The notes beneath the pieces are model-generated. The model had not been told where the DNA came from, did not search any database, and worked only from the letters and a program-made list of their open reading frames with translations. DNA of 64,000 nt from the NCBI RefSeq assembly GCF_003576645.1, contig NC_044917.1:17390955-17454954 (forward strand), read 5' to 3'. The DNA is from Ipomoea triloba. Lineage: Eukaryota > Streptophyta > Magnoliopsida > Solanales > Convolvulaceae. Each line of letters starts with the position of its first letter. The stretch's first letter is position 1. The position numbers were made by a program, and so were the translations under genes. Of this stretch, positions 22,001 through 34,207 are shown one piece after another.

Positions 22001-22810
22001 TGATAAGCACCGAGAATACCAATTAAAAAGGGTCTTAATTGAATTAAAAGTGCAATGTTTTGGCATCCGATTATAACAATTGCATGCATTTTAGCTCAGA
22101 TGTGATTAAAATCTTCTAACTTGTTTCTTTGAGATTTCCTTTCTTTTTCTTGTTTCTTTAGCATGATAGAGTAGATTAGATAGGGGATTGGTGGCCCCAA
22201 GGTAGATCTATGTGGATGTTTAATATTATTGCTTTGAATTGTGAGTTGCTTTATTGTTGGATGATGAACTTGTGTGGATGATGTTCTTCAAGCTTTGTGC
22301 CTTTTGTGGCCACATTAGGTAGCAAACCCAAAGAAAGTGAGTGTGTGCGCGATAGCGGCCACTCACGAGTCTAACTCACCCACATCTCCGCTCTTAGTCG
22401 GAAAGGACAAGATCCAAGAGGAGTGGTAGACAAAGTGTTCGATGAAATGCCCCAACCGAATGAGGATGTGGTAATCCAAAGTGTGACGCCACTTGGTGAT
22501 GTGCCACGAACTCCCTAGTCTATTCCACATCTCGTGCTCACAAACCCATCCAAAGATAGACCACATAGAGAAGCCTAAAGCCCCGATTTCCTCCTTTTTA
22601 TTTATTTTACATAACCACTACCAACCTTCCCCTCTCCTACAAATGAATCCAACCCTTAGCAAATCTCGTAACTCTTTTCCTTCAACCTCCTAGATGCCAA
22701 CACACTAAATTCGGTTCCCATTCGCCATCCTTGAGAGAAACGACACTCGGGGAGTCTTGACTCTTCGTTTTACCACTTCACATTCACTCACCCCATACAA
22801 ACATAGTTCA
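22001..22810 (+). repeat. 5' LTR lacking its promoter segment
   Basis: Compared with the 3' LTR this copy lacks a block between 22,119 and 22,120. The block in the 3' LTR is 452 bp after the nested solo LTR is removed, and contains the TATA-like TATAAATG at 29,281. The remaining lengths agree exactly (810 bp each). Confidence 0.85.
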
Positions 22811-22813
22811 AAA

Positions 22814-22831
22814 TGGCGCCGTTGCCGGGGA
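22814..22831 (+). promoter_or_regulatory. Primer binding site
   Basis: TGGCGCCGTTGCCGGGGA lies three bases after the LTR end. The same sequence is used as the minus-strand primer site in Athila-type elements and has been assigned to tRNA-Asp. Confidence 0.8.
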
Positions 22832-23061
22832 TGACAAACGGTTTCGAATTGTGTTGACATCTTTGAAGTAGAATTTTAAGAGTTCTTGAATTGCTTTCTT
22901 TTTGTTTGTTTTATTTTCTTGTTTTTGTTATTTGTTTAGAGAAGTGAGCTTATTTATCTTGAACATATCTTGTGCTCACTTGCAACTACTTTTAGTTGCA
23001 AAATATTTGTTGTTGGCTAAGCTATTGTGCAGGAAATTTTCTTTATCAAATCACTTGAAGC

Positions 23062-24738
23062 TTGCCAATAAGAGCTAAAATGAATCCCCATGATTACCCA
23101 AACCATGGAGGACAATACTATACAAATCCTCAACCCCAACCATATCCCTATTACCGCCATTCCACCTATACTTACCCTCCACCAACATACCACTACCCAC
23201 CTCCATACCCTTACCCATTTCCACACCACCACTTACCACCTCCATATCACTATCCATTTCATACACCCAATCATCACCCATACCCATATGAAACACCACC
23301 TCCACCATTCCAAGAAAATTACCCTTCACAATCACCCAATTTTAAGGAAATTGACTCATTAAGCTCCAAAGAAATATCCCAAAGTATAGAGAGTAAGCTT
23401 GCACAAATGATGAGAACAATCGACCCAAGCTATACTCCCAAGTCAAATTCATTCCCTACTTCCCACCTAAACACATACTACCCACCTCCATCACAAATCC
23501 ACGAAGAAAACAATACTACCTATTCCTTTGAAAAACCATCCTCTTTCCCATACAATACCCATACCAATCCTTGTAATTCTACCCTACCGGCCACCGATGA
23601 AATTGAAATCCTAAAAGCAAAAATAGAAGAATTCACGAGGATGGCCAAGGAGGATACGGCTAAACTAAAAGCCGAAATCAAGAGCGAATTGAAAGATTAT
23701 CTCGCTACCCTCTGGAAAGAAGGACTTCCGTTAGAAGAAGTTGAAACGAAGATGCTATCCATGATGGAGGAGCTTATGAAAATGAATGGGTCCCGAGCCA
23801 ACTCCACCATCATAGATGACATTCCCACTTTGGAAGCCCATCCAAGGATTATACAAGAGGTTGAAAAAGAAAATGCTAGGGAAGAGGAGAGTTTTGAAGA
23901 AATAGAAGATTGTTATGCCCCGGTGCTTCAAGAAGTTCCAATCTTCGAATTGGAAAATCAAAAGGAGGTAGAGATGGAGAGTGAGGATGACATTGAGACG
24001 GTGTGGGAAGATGAAGAGCCAACATGTGGTAAAATTCCTAATCTTTCTTTTGCTAATATGCTTGAAAATCCCTGTGCTCTTTTTGAAAACACCCTTGACA
24101 CTTGTGTGGATGACTCCCTTTGCATTAATATTTCCACTACCTATGATTATGATTGCTTTAAATTTCGGGAGGATGATTCCATGAAAAATTTTGATGTATT
24201 AACTTAGGACTATAAGGATTCTCTTTTGTTTAAATATGAATATGATTGCTTTAACTTTTTGGAAGATGAATCCTTTGTCTTGGGTGAGAGTGAGTTGGTG
24301 AGTGAAGGGGATGATGCTTCATTCTATTCGTGTGAGAGCGTGAGTGATTTTTCTAATCAAATAGAGTGGAGTGATGAAGAGAAGGAGTGTGAGGAAGAGA
24401 TGGTGGGAAATAATAGACCTTTCATGCTTGATCTTAAGGAGAGAGTTGAGTGGAGAGAGTTGACCACACTCGAAATTGAGGAAGGGAGTGAGGAGATATG
24501 GTTTGAAACAAATGAGAAAATCTTTAAGGGGAGAAGAGAGGAGAAAGAAAAGGAAGTTGACACCATCCTAGAAGAGTTAAGGAGGGTGTTTGATGTAAAA
24601 ATTTTTCCAAACATGCATGTTATTCTTCCTTTATTTTTGTGGGAATTCAAGGATGTTACCCACCTTGGGACATTCCTTGAAGCTAAAGTTCATGGGACGC
24701 TTGGTAAGGTCCCAAAATCTGTGTGCCTTGAAGGATAG
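23062..24738 (+). pseudogene. Retrotransposon ORF of unknown function, Pro/Tyr/His-rich N-terminus, one internal TAG
   Basis: One reading frame of about 558 codons is broken by a single TAG at 24,205-24,207. Residues 1-100 are very rich in proline, tyrosine and histidine, with repeats of the form YHYPPPYPYPFPHHH. Residues 180-250 are charged and likely coiled coil (EIEILKAKIEEFTRMAKED). The rest is strongly acidic and has two copies of a YDYDCFKFREDDS-like segment, one on each side of the stop. The piece after the stop ends with EVDTILEELRRVFDVK. I find no zinc knuckle, protease or polymerase motif, so it is not a normal gag. It starts 248 bases after the primer binding site, the usual gag position. 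The product may be a structural protein of a non-autonomous element; its function is unknown. Confidence 0.6.
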
Positions 24739-24879
24739 GCCACATTACGTCTGGCCAGGAAACGTAAAACCATGGCGCACTTGGGAGGCAGTCCCAATGT
24801 TATCTTACATTTTCTTTCAGTTTTTCTTATTATCTTTAGTATACCTTTCTTTATCTTTATTTCAATAATGTTTTTATAA

Positions 24880-25930
24880 CCTCGGTTAAGCTAACAAGTA
24901 CAGATCATAAGCCCGAGAGTTACAAATTGCCCGCAATCAACCAATAAACATCATCATTAGCAAAGGAAGGAAAAGAAACCAAGGTAAAATCTTGCACAAA
25001 AAGCCTTCCACGCCTACCACCACGCGTGTAGGTAGGCGTGGAAAAATTCCAGAAAGCCGCCACGCCACTCACACGCGTGTGAGCAGGCGTAGGAATAAAC
25101 CAGAGAGCTCCCACGCCCACCACCACGTGTGGTAGCGTGCGTGGACGGGCACCATACTTTGCGCGGACTTTTCGCGCGAAGTGGTTTAAAACCCTTTCCT
25201 TGCTTCATTTCTTCACCACGACGAGCAAAAACTCCCTCAAGCTGAAAATATACACTTTCTAAGCATTTCCTCCCAAGTTTCTCAACTTTTCTTAAGGATC
25301 CTAAGTCATTTCCAAGATAAGAACACATTATCTTTTGCTATTTACTTGTTTAATGAAGAACTTGTTCTCTTTGAAGCATATCTCCATGGGTTTTTCTTGT
25401 TTGAGATTTTTCTTGAGATATATTGTTATGGGATGACTTGGTAGACTTGTAATAGGCCTACATTGCTTCTATGAACTATAAATTTCATGTTTTGCTATCT
25501 CTTTGTGACTAGATCTTGAAATTGCTTGATTTGGATATTCTATTGTCATGATGAGATCCTTGTTGTTATAGTGAGCATGGTGGGCAAAGTTTGCAACTTT
25601 CCTACTCTATAGGCACTACATTGCTATATTCCACTAGTTATTTGGTTCAATTTTGACTTTCATGTTGCTTCCATTTTTCAACCTTGAGCTAGTCTTGAGG
25701 AAGAAGATGAAGTTGACCATATGTTGACCCTTTTGACTATGAAATGAGTATGAAATAGAATGAGCTAATCTTTGCATGTATATGATAGAATTGTTGATAA
25801 ACACCAAAATGATGATTGCATGCAATGAGTTCTTATGTTCTTTTCTCTAAAATGTGCAATGTTATTCATATTCGATGTTTAAATAGGAAAATGTTTTTCC
25901 TTGTATTGTGCGAGCTTGTCAATGTTATAG
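24880..25930. other. Spacer between the two retrotransposon ORFs with CACGCGTG palindromes
   Basis: No long frame on the plus strand. Bases 25,010-25,140 contain several palindromic words such as CACACGCGTGTGAG, which recur in LTRs at 29.2 and 38.1 kb. Confidence 0.5.
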
Positions 25931-25935
25931 GAAAA

Positions 25936-27252
25936 ATGTCTTCTCCACATGACTTTGCACAACAAATATCTAGAATGCTCCAAAAGGGAAAGGCTCCTGT
26001 GGAAGAAAACAGTGCTAGAAATGCAAATACTCGCTATATTGAAGTATCCACTAGAAATCAAATCTTATTGATGACACCAACCATGCTGGGTCAGTACAGA
26101 CAACTGTTGAATTTCCCGATTGTGCAATGGAAATATGTCGACTTGACAGTGTTGGAGGATTATGAATGCAAGTATGGACTGGAGAGGTTAATCGCTGAGC
26201 TTTATTGGAACAACTTGTTGAGCTGGAAGCAGGATACTTTCATTCCCCTAGTCCACGAGTTTATTGCAAGCTTAAATGTTGAAGGAGTGGCTGGAGATCT
26301 CTACAGCCCGACCATTAAGTTTCGACTCTTCAACTAGGATTATCACATATCGGCCAACCGCTTGGGTGCTCTCCTAGGATTCTACGAGGAGGAAGACCAG
26401 TCAAAACACTGGTATAGGAGATTAAGGCATGATTTTGGAGATAGGGACATTCCAAGAAAATATTGGTCGATAATCGCGAGGCCGAGAGTCGAATGGGTTG
26501 GGTCAAGGGTAAGAGTTTCTTAGATCGTAAGGGAGGATTTAAAGGTCTTATGGAAGGTCATTGCTCACTCATGGGAAGGCAGGCCGGAGACCTATGATCG
26601 AGTCTCAAAGGCGGAACTGTTCATGCTATGGAGTATGGACACAGGGCACTCGGTGAATATGAGCTCAATTTGTAAGAACTTGCTTGTTGCACAACAGCAA
26701 GAATCTGCAAGGGCAATCTTTGTAGGCCCTCTGGTGACGAGACTGTGCGTCTCTTTAGGCCATCAAATGAAGATTCATTGGTTTGAACACAGGCTTCAAG
26801 GAGCATAGATTGCTCCTTTATCTCCCGAAGATGTCGCAAAGCTCAATTTAAGACATTTGGTGCGAACGAGGGAAAATGATGAGATGGCGGAAGACCATGC
26901 TGACATGCCAATGACATCCCCAGGGTTCAAACCCTCACCGATGTCATTCCTTACCCCATCCTCAAATGAGCTGTACTCGCCTGTGGATTATTCGATGTAC
27001 TCTCCACCACCCCGAGAACCTGGACCGTCCATGCCTCCACCACAAGCCGAAGATCAAGCTTCTGACCCTGTAAGCTACAACATTCCAAGCTGGTTTACCC
27101 AGTCACTGATTGGAGATCCCTCCAGAATTTTCAATATCAATTGCACCTGGAGCAGATGCAGAAACTGGACGAAATTGCAAGGGAGATTAAGGAGATCAAG
27201 AGAGCGTGAAGAAAGGAAGGCATTGAAGAGAAGAAAAGAAAAAAAAAATTGA
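25936..27252 (+). pseudogene. Athila ORF1-like protein with three in-frame TAG codons
   Basis: A frame beginning MSSPHDFAQQISRML runs for about 438 codons and is interrupted only by TAG at 26,335, 26,521 and 26,806; the frame never shifts. Segments such as YECKYGLERLIAELYWNNLL, YHISANRLGALLGFYEEED and ELFMLWSMDTG resemble the plant-specific 'ATHILA ORF-1' / putative plant transposon protein family found in Athila retrotransposons. The C-terminus is proline-rich (YSMYSPPPREPGPSMPPPQ) and then strongly basic. Its role in these elements is not established. No catalytic domain is visible. The retained single frame with only nonsense changes suggests recent decay. Confidence 0.65.
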
Positions 27253-27259
27253 TGATGTT

Positions 27260-28930
27260 GACTTGTGACTTGATAACTCAAAACAATGATTGTGGACAAT
27301 CTTTTTACTTTCATTTCTGTTTATATTTTTAACTATTTCCTGTTTATGCTATATCTTACACGTTTTGTCTAGCCAAAGACGTTAAACGTGGCGCTTATGG
27401 GAGGCAACCCACAAATAAGGAGAAGAAGAGACCACTCCACCATCACCAAAGAAAAACCAATCTCAAAAGGTATAATTTCAATTCTTCAATTATTTCTTTA
27501 CCTTTACTCTGACCAGATTTTGAAGGGCAAGCATATATTGCACAAACTTTCAATAGGGATGCGCATTGTAAGTATTTCTTTTATCCCTAATTCGATGCCC
27601 TGTTTGATTTGATTGCTTTATTTTCTTGAATCACAAATGAAGAGTTGCATAATATTGTTGAGTCGGATGTAACCTGTATATTAAAATTGTTTTAGCCCAG
27701 TTCACACTTTTAAGTGTGGAAAGGGGCATGAGTAGAACCCTTGTACATATATCCTTTTTCCTCCGTTCCTTATGGAAACATTGAGTACGATGTTTACTCT
27801 TAAGTGTGGAAAGGGTGTATGTTTCTTGAAATAGTTGATTGATTAAGTGATAAGGTAAAGGAACCTAGAGGGTGTGTTATTGCTAATACTATCTAAGAGG
27901 GCTCCTAACCTTGTGCCAAAAAATTGAATGTTCTAAATATGCTTTGGAAGTATCACTTTGCACCAATTTGCACATTTTGACCCAAATTGAAAATTTTCAT
28001 GAGTGTTTGCATGCTTTCACCTTGTATTTTGTTTGGACCTCAGTCAAGGATCTCTCGAAGTGGGAGTGTGAATCCTTTGAGTTTTAGAAAGATAAAAATT
28101 GCGAAGCCTAGAAATTGAATTAATCTTAGCCGGACATGGGGCAAAAGGTGAGCCTAAGTGAGCTTAGAGTGAAAACAATCCCTAATCCCTAGAAAAAGGC
28201 ATGAGGGGTTGATATATGGTGAAAAGAAAAAGGCAAAGGCCACTCCTAGAGATAAAAGCAGAGGTGAGCCATCTTGTCTGGATATGGGGTAGCCATTGCA
28301 CCGTCTTCGAAAAAGCATGGAGATCCATGTGAAGTCGGTTACCCCGAAGAGATCCTGAAAGATGAGAAAATAGAGAGGAGGTGAGCCACTTCGCTAGGAT
28401 TCAGGCACCCATTGCATTGACCTTCGAAAAAGCATGGAGCTCCATGTGAAGTCGAGTCGCCTGATGACGTTATCCTAGGAGGTGAGAAAATAGAGTGATC
28501 GCCCAAGCCATGGCGATGAGCGGCCCATGTCCCTGCCCTCACTTATATAATGTAAAGGGGCTTTGGCGTTATGGTAGGAAATTGGCCGAGGGATGAACAT
28601 CATTCCCACTAGTCGGATCGGCTTGAGGCCCCTAGAAAATACAAGGTGAAACTCTTTGGTAACTTGCATGCTTGAAGGTGTGAACAAAACTCTTTATGTC
28701 ATATCCATCTCTTTAGACCTCACTTCCTTAGCATATTTCTTACATTTGGTAGGCATGAGTTTAGCGGTCTTGGTAGATAGTGTAGGGGATTTCACCTACT
28801 CAACTCCGAACACCTACACGTCACTTGACCAATTAACCATGAAAGAAAGAACTATTCTTGGTGCTTACATGATTAGGGATTAGAAAAGTATGCTTGCTTG
28901 AGGACAAGCAAGATTTAAGTGTGGAAACTT
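27260..28930 (+). other. Non-coding 3' part of the Athila/Tat-like element
   Basis: Contains a conserved GGGAGGCAACCCACAA motif (27,398), two AAGTGTGGAAAGGG words (27,713 and 27,803), and an imperfect repeat at 28,255-28,500 built on GAAAAAGCATGGAG and CCATGTGAAGTCG. The polypurine context TTGAGGACAAGC then AAGTGTGGAAACTT (28,898-28,930) ends the interior. No gene. Confidence 0.6.
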
Positions 28931-31489
28931 TGATAAGCACCAAGAATACCAATTAAAAAGGGTCTTAATTGAATTAAAAGTGCAATGTTTTGGCATCCGA
29001 TTATAACAATTGCATGCATTTTAGCTCAGATGTGATTAAAATCTTCTAAGATCATTCCTAGGAAGAGTGTTTAGGTATTTTACAGGTTGGAGAGGGATTT
29101 GAGGCTAAAAAAGAGCAAAAGACAAACAAACCGCAATGCAGTATCATCCCACGCAGCCTCACACGCATGTGGCTGGGCGTGGAAACTTTCCAGAGACCTC
29201 CCACGCCCACCACCACGCGTGTAAGCATGCGTGGTCGGGCCAAGGGCCATTTTGGGAAATTTGTTCCCTTTTGTCACCCATATAAATGCCTCTTTCCCTA
29301 AACCATGAGAACAATCAGAAAATTCATAGAATAGAGTAGAATAGATCTAGAGGGTTTTCTCCCCTCTTGGGGGAAAATTCCTTTCTCTCATAGTTTAGAT
29401 TAGATCCAAAGGCAAGATTGAAGATTGGGATTTCAAGATCAAGATTGTAAAGATCCCCTTTCTAAGGGTGGTAACTATTGATGAGCATATTTTATACCTT
29501 GATTTAAAAAGATTTTATAGGTTAATTTTATTATTTATATTTTATATTTTATCAATTTAGTATATTTTATTATATTAGGATTAGAAAAACTTAGTTAATA
29601 AATAAAAGGATAAATAAGCCTTATTAGCTTAGTATTAATAAATTAGATATTAGTGTGGGTCCCACTTGTTTAATTCCTAGTTACATTTTGTTTCCTTTTT
29701 CTTTATTTCATGTGTTTCCCTTTACGTATCTAATGTTTTATTTTATTTTCCTTATTTTTGTTTTGTTTACGAATTGCAGGTCAAGCTTCGGAGGGCGACT
29801 CGACTGTTCGGGGAACGATTCTTCAGAGGAATTAAACAAGCTTTTGAATTTGAAGTTAGAATTGTGAGAGAAATCAGCCCTTTGATGTGGTAAGAGCAGT
29901 AATTTTAGGGAAAATTGTTGGTTCAGAACCCTATAAAAGGAGAGCTATTCTGATGTATTTTAGCAGATTGTTCCTTTCATATACTTGGAACTTTAGAATA
30001 GTTTTTCTCCATGTCTGGCTAGATTTTATTTATTTTGATTCAAGGAATTGAAATTTCAGTTGTGAATTTAGGGAGGTTCGATTTCAATTAATTTGTTGAA
30101 TTCATGTACTTCCTTTTCTTTTAAAATTTATTTTTCCAGGAAGACTGATAATGAATTAAATTGACAACTTAATTTATTATTGTTTTCCTATTGCTATCTA
30201 TGAGTTTATGATCCGTAATTGTTATAAACGATTAGACTCTGTAGCTTGTATTAATTATATTACTGTGATTAGTACATAAAGAACAGGAAGACTAAATTGC
30301 AGGTTGTAGTTATCTCAATCTGTTATTTAGGCTTAGTTATTTTCCATTTAATTGTAATGATGTTATTGAGTGAATATGGAACGCTATCGTCCCCAGTTTA
30401 TTCAATAACAATTGTTGGTTTGAATGCTTAGTTTGAACCAATTAATTCAGGGAGATCAAAGGCTAGTTATGGCTATCTTGATTAGTCTTTGGCTAAGTAC
30501 TTGAATTAACAATTTATTTGTAAGAGCCAATGATCTAAGTCACATCTTTAATATTTCTTTTTCCTTGAATCAAATATCATCATACCTGAACTTGTTTACG
30601 ATTATAGTTTACTTTATTTACTTATTTCAAATTATTTCTTCCACCCTAAGTTCTTTTAATTTAAGAAACGATCCTCATTAGTTCTCTTGGGATTCGACCT
30701 GGTCTTGCCACTACTACAAATTAGTGGAGTGAGCCAGTATTAATTTTGTAGGGCTTCGACAACCCTGCCAACTATTCGCTCCAATTTCTAATTCAATACT
30801 TGTTTCTTTGAGATTTCCTTTCTTTTTCTTGTTTCTTTTGCATGATAGAGTAGATTAGATAGGGGATTGGTGGCCCCAAGGTAAATCTATGTGGATGTTT
30901 AATATTATTGCTTTGAATTGTGAGTTGCTTTGTTGTTGGATGATGAACTTGTGTGGATGATGTTCTTCAAGCTTTGTGCCTTTTGTGGCCACATTAGGTA
31001 GCAAACCCAAAGGAAGTGAGTGTGTGCGCGATAGCGGCCACTCACGAGTCTAACTCACCCACATCTCCGCTCTTAGTCCGAAAGGACAAGATCCGAGAGG
31101 AGTGGTAGACAAAGTGTTCGACGAAATGCCCCAACCGAATGAGGATGTGGGAGTCCAAAGTGTGACGCCACTTGGTGATGTGCCACGAACTCCCTAGTCT
31201 ATTCCACATCTCGTGCTCACAAACCCATCCAAAGATAGACCACATAGAGAAGCCTAAAGCCCCGATCTCCTCCTTTTTATTTATTTTACATAACCACTAC
31301 CAACCTTCCCCTCTCCTACAAATGAATCCAACCATTAGCAAATCTCGTAACTCTTTTCCTTCAACCTTCTAGATGCCAACACACTAAATTCGGTTCTCAT
31401 TCGCCATCCTTGAGAGACACGACACTCGGGGAGTCTTGACTCTTCGTTTTACCACTTCACATTCACTCACCCCATACAAACATCGTTCA
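28931..31489 (+). repeat. 3' LTR containing a nested solo LTR
   Basis: LTR sequence occupies 28,931-29,478 and 30,771-31,489. It keeps the promoter segment absent from the 5' LTR, including TATAAATG at 29,281 and palindromic CACGCGTG words near 29,212. Confidence 0.88.
29479..30770 (+). mobile_element. 1292-bp solo LTR nested in the 3' LTR
   Basis: Starts TGATGAGCATATTTTATACC and ends AACCCTGCCA, flanked by a perfect ACTAT duplication (29,474-29,478 and 30,771-30,775). A TATA box (TATAAAAGG) is at 29,932. No internal region or second LTR is present, so it is the product of LTR-LTR recombination. Confidence 0.92.
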
Positions 31490-32085
31490 GCTTGGCAATG
31501 AGTCTGGATTCGTTTTTTGTTTTCTGAAGTTTGAGAGCTAAAGTTTTGAAAGCTTCGAAGGTTTCTGATTTTTTCCTGAGAAATATTACCCAAGAAAATC
31601 GTGAGTAGTCATCAACACATACTAGGATATACCTCTTACCTCCAATACTTTCTGTTTGAGTGGGTCTCATGAGATCCATGTGGATCAGCTCCAGGCAATG
31701 TTTGGTATTGATTTCTTTTAGGGCTGGATGAGTTGTCCTTGTTTGTTTCCCTGTCTGACATGCACCGCAGATGCCTTCTGAGTCAGTTTAGAATTTTGAT
31801 TAACTTGTCAAGAGAACGATAGTTTAGAATTTCATCCGGTGTTGATGTGGTATCCATCATCTGGATATGTAGGGATGTCAAAGGGGCGGGGCGGGGACGG
31901 GGAGTATACTCCCCGTCCTCGTCCCCAAATCCCCGACCCTTTCCCCGTCCCCGGCAGGGAATGGAAAATAGTACCCATCCCCGTCCCCGCGGGGAATTAG
32001 GCGAGGACGGGGATTCCCCGTCCTGGTCAATTCCTAGTCAACATCTTAAATTAGTGTAATTTTAATTTTAAAAACTATGATTTTA

Positions 32086-32151
<66 letters not shown>

Positions 32152-33110
32152 CTGTTTCATTACTTTTATTTATATTTTATATATAAACTTCTTAATTATA
32201 ATAATTATTCGGGGATGGGGACGGGGTGGGGCGGGGACGGGGCGGGGCGGGGACGGGGATAGGGAATTTAAAAATTCCCCATCCTCGAAATTTTCCTCGA
32301 TCCCCATCCCCATTTCAGATGGGGACGCGGCACATTGCCATCCCTATGGATATGCTTTTTGAGCGTAGTCAGTTCCTGCGTTAGCTTGACCACTTCCTAT
32401 TTTAGCTTGTCTTTTTGTTCAAAAGTAGCTTGGAGTAGCAGAACTCTTTTAGATATTTGATTTTTGTACAGTTTGCTAGCCTTTTCTAATATCCTTACTT
32501 GACTGTACTGAGAACGATTAGCTTTAAGTAAACATTCCCATTTGGGATACAACTTCTTATACTCTATTTCATAAGAAAAAACAGGAGTTTCAAGATCTTC
32601 AGACGAGTTGTAATCACAGCCTTCTGAATCAGTTACATCTTCATCTTCACCTTCTGGATCAGCTGCAATCCTGGCCGTGAACGCAACGAAGTTGTCAGAA
32701 ATCTCTTCTGTATCAGCTTCAGCATCTGGGTCAGCTTCATCGTCACTCCTTGTTAGAGCTGCCATTGATTTTTTTCTTCTTAAGTAGGTGGCACATTTAG
32801 CATGAATGTGACCATAACCTTCACATTTGTAGTAGTGGATTCTTAGTTGATGCTTTTACCACCTGTCTTTTCTCTAGTCTGAGGTGAGCGGGATACAAAT
32901 GGTTTGTGGTTTGGCCCATTTGATTGCAAGGTGTTTCTGACACATTTGAGGTTGATCTTTTGTGATTTTTGAAATTTGTTACCGCGGAAGCTATTCTTTA
33001 GTTTAACTTGTTTTAAAATCTTGTTAAAGTGTTTGGTCAATAGCACCACTGGATCATCATCCTCAAAGTCTGTGCGTTGCATAGTTGATCACCAACAAGG
33101 TCGAACCATC
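31490..33110 (-). pseudogene. Ty1/copia gag and integrase remnant (Sirevirus-like), split by a hAT
   Basis: On the minus strand 33,082-32,843 encodes TDFEDDDPVVLLTKHFNKIL and gag sequence, followed by HYYKCEGYGHIHAKC, a CCHC zinc knuckle whose first cysteine has become tyrosine. From 32,765 comes the acidic MAALTRSDDEADPDAEADT segment and a coiled coil ending EVVKLTQELTTLKKHIQMMD and LNYRSLDKLIKI. The frame then jumps to ICGACQTGKQTRTTHPALKE (pre-integrase domain) and YILVCVDDYSRFSWVIFLRK (integrase core, DDYSR motif). The protease and most of the pre-integrase domain are deleted. The acidic gag tail is typical of the Sirevirus lineage. A hAT insertion occupies 31,870-32,346. Non-functional. 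Confidence 0.85.
31870..32346. mobile_element. 477-bp non-autonomous hAT element with perfect 8-bp TSD
   Basis: Ends are TAGGGATGTCAA and, inverted, TAGGGATGGCAATG. The 8-bp duplication TGGATATG lies at 31,862-31,869 and 32,347-32,354. Both subterminal regions are runs of GGGGCGGGGACGGGG-type sequence in opposite orientation, enclosing a TA microsatellite at about 32,090-32,149. No coding capacity. Confidence 0.95.
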
Positions 33111-34207
33111 AAACACACTTCCAAGCTCGTAATAACACTCAAAATACTAGAATAAACCTGCATATAGTTCTAACGTAATCTCTGGAATATAGATGTAGTA
33201 AATTGTGTACTGAATCCCACGTTCTAGAGCTCTTTATATAGCAAAGGATCCAACCAATTAAACCTCAACTTTAGCTGCTGTTATTTCCTTAATTGAAGCT
33301 CCAACCAGTAGTGTAGATCAACCCCATAAATCGTGGATCAAGGAGACTTGGTTTAAATTGATTTAAACAACCAAAGGCGTTGATCCAGAGTAGGCAGTAG
33401 GCAGATCCAGAGCTGGTACAGTGGACTTAATTGATAAGATTGATTTCCTAAACACTTAGCTTCTTGTTCTATTGTTTTTATAATTATCATAGTATTCTAA
33501 TTTACAAGTAATATTTTTGTAATGAAGTAATTTACTTGTAATTGTTAAGAAAATGTTATTATATATCAACTGTATTGGTTGCGAATAACCTTCACTGGCA
33601 AGAGTTAGTAACTGGACATCATTTTGAATAAATATGGGCTTATTAGCACACATGCATGCTCATGGATAATTATGATTTAAAAAAACACAATATAATCAAG
33701 TGGGAATTAGATGTTTTGATAGTAATTAATTTGCAAAAGGAAGGACAAATCAGATATGGGAGCTGAGTTAGGGATTACGAAAATTTATAAATAGTTGTGA
33801 GAGAAATGTTAGACTACAATCATGGACAAAGTTATTGGGAAGAAAATATTCTCTTTGGGATGATCTAACTTGAAACTTGAAAGATTCTCATGTCATATTC
33901 TTTTAAATTTACTTAGAAAAAAAGCAAATTTATATGAGGAATATAGAACTCTTATTAATGATAATTATAATAAGATTGATTAAATGATGTTAAAGAAAGG
34001 TTTTTTGAATGAATAATTGAATAGTTACATTAATCATATTAGTATAAGTTCATTGGACTTGTAGAAATGATATTCAACTATACAATTTATGTTTTATAAC
34101 ACTTATAATTAATTACATATAAATCTTCAATTAATAATCAAATAAACAATTGTGAGTTACAATTGTATGCTTTGTAAAGTGTACAAGCAATAGAAGAAAA
34201 TAACTAG
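33111..34207. other. Possible copia LTR remnant, then unassigned AT-rich DNA
   Basis: Minus-strand sequence near 33,229-33,240 reads TATATAAAGAGC and lies upstream of the copia gag, where an LTR promoter would be expected; no LTR ends were found. The rest is AT-rich with no gene seen. Confidence 0.35.

Larger units (their letters stand above)
22001..31489 (+). mobile_element. 9.5-kb Athila/Tat-like LTR retrotransposon inserted in a copia element
   Basis: The 5' LTR (22,001-22,810) and 3' LTR (28,931-31,489) both start TGATAAGCACC and end in a TTCA. The flanking 5-mers are ACTTG and GCTTG (4 of 5 match). TGGCGCCGTTGCCGGGGA, the usual primer-binding region of this clade, is at 22,814-22,831. 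AAGTGTGGAAACTT precedes the 3' LTR. The interior encodes two unusual products (23,062-24,738 and 25,936-27,252) but no recognisable protease, reverse transcriptase or integrase. Two copies of a conserved motif around GGGAGGC (24,783 and 27,398), typical of this clade, follow the two coding regions. It is a non-autonomous member. Confidence 0.9.

Noticed and set aside
23017..23362. Antisense and shifted frames over the Pro/Tyr-rich ORF
   Set aside because: They are shadows of a compositionally biased sequence.
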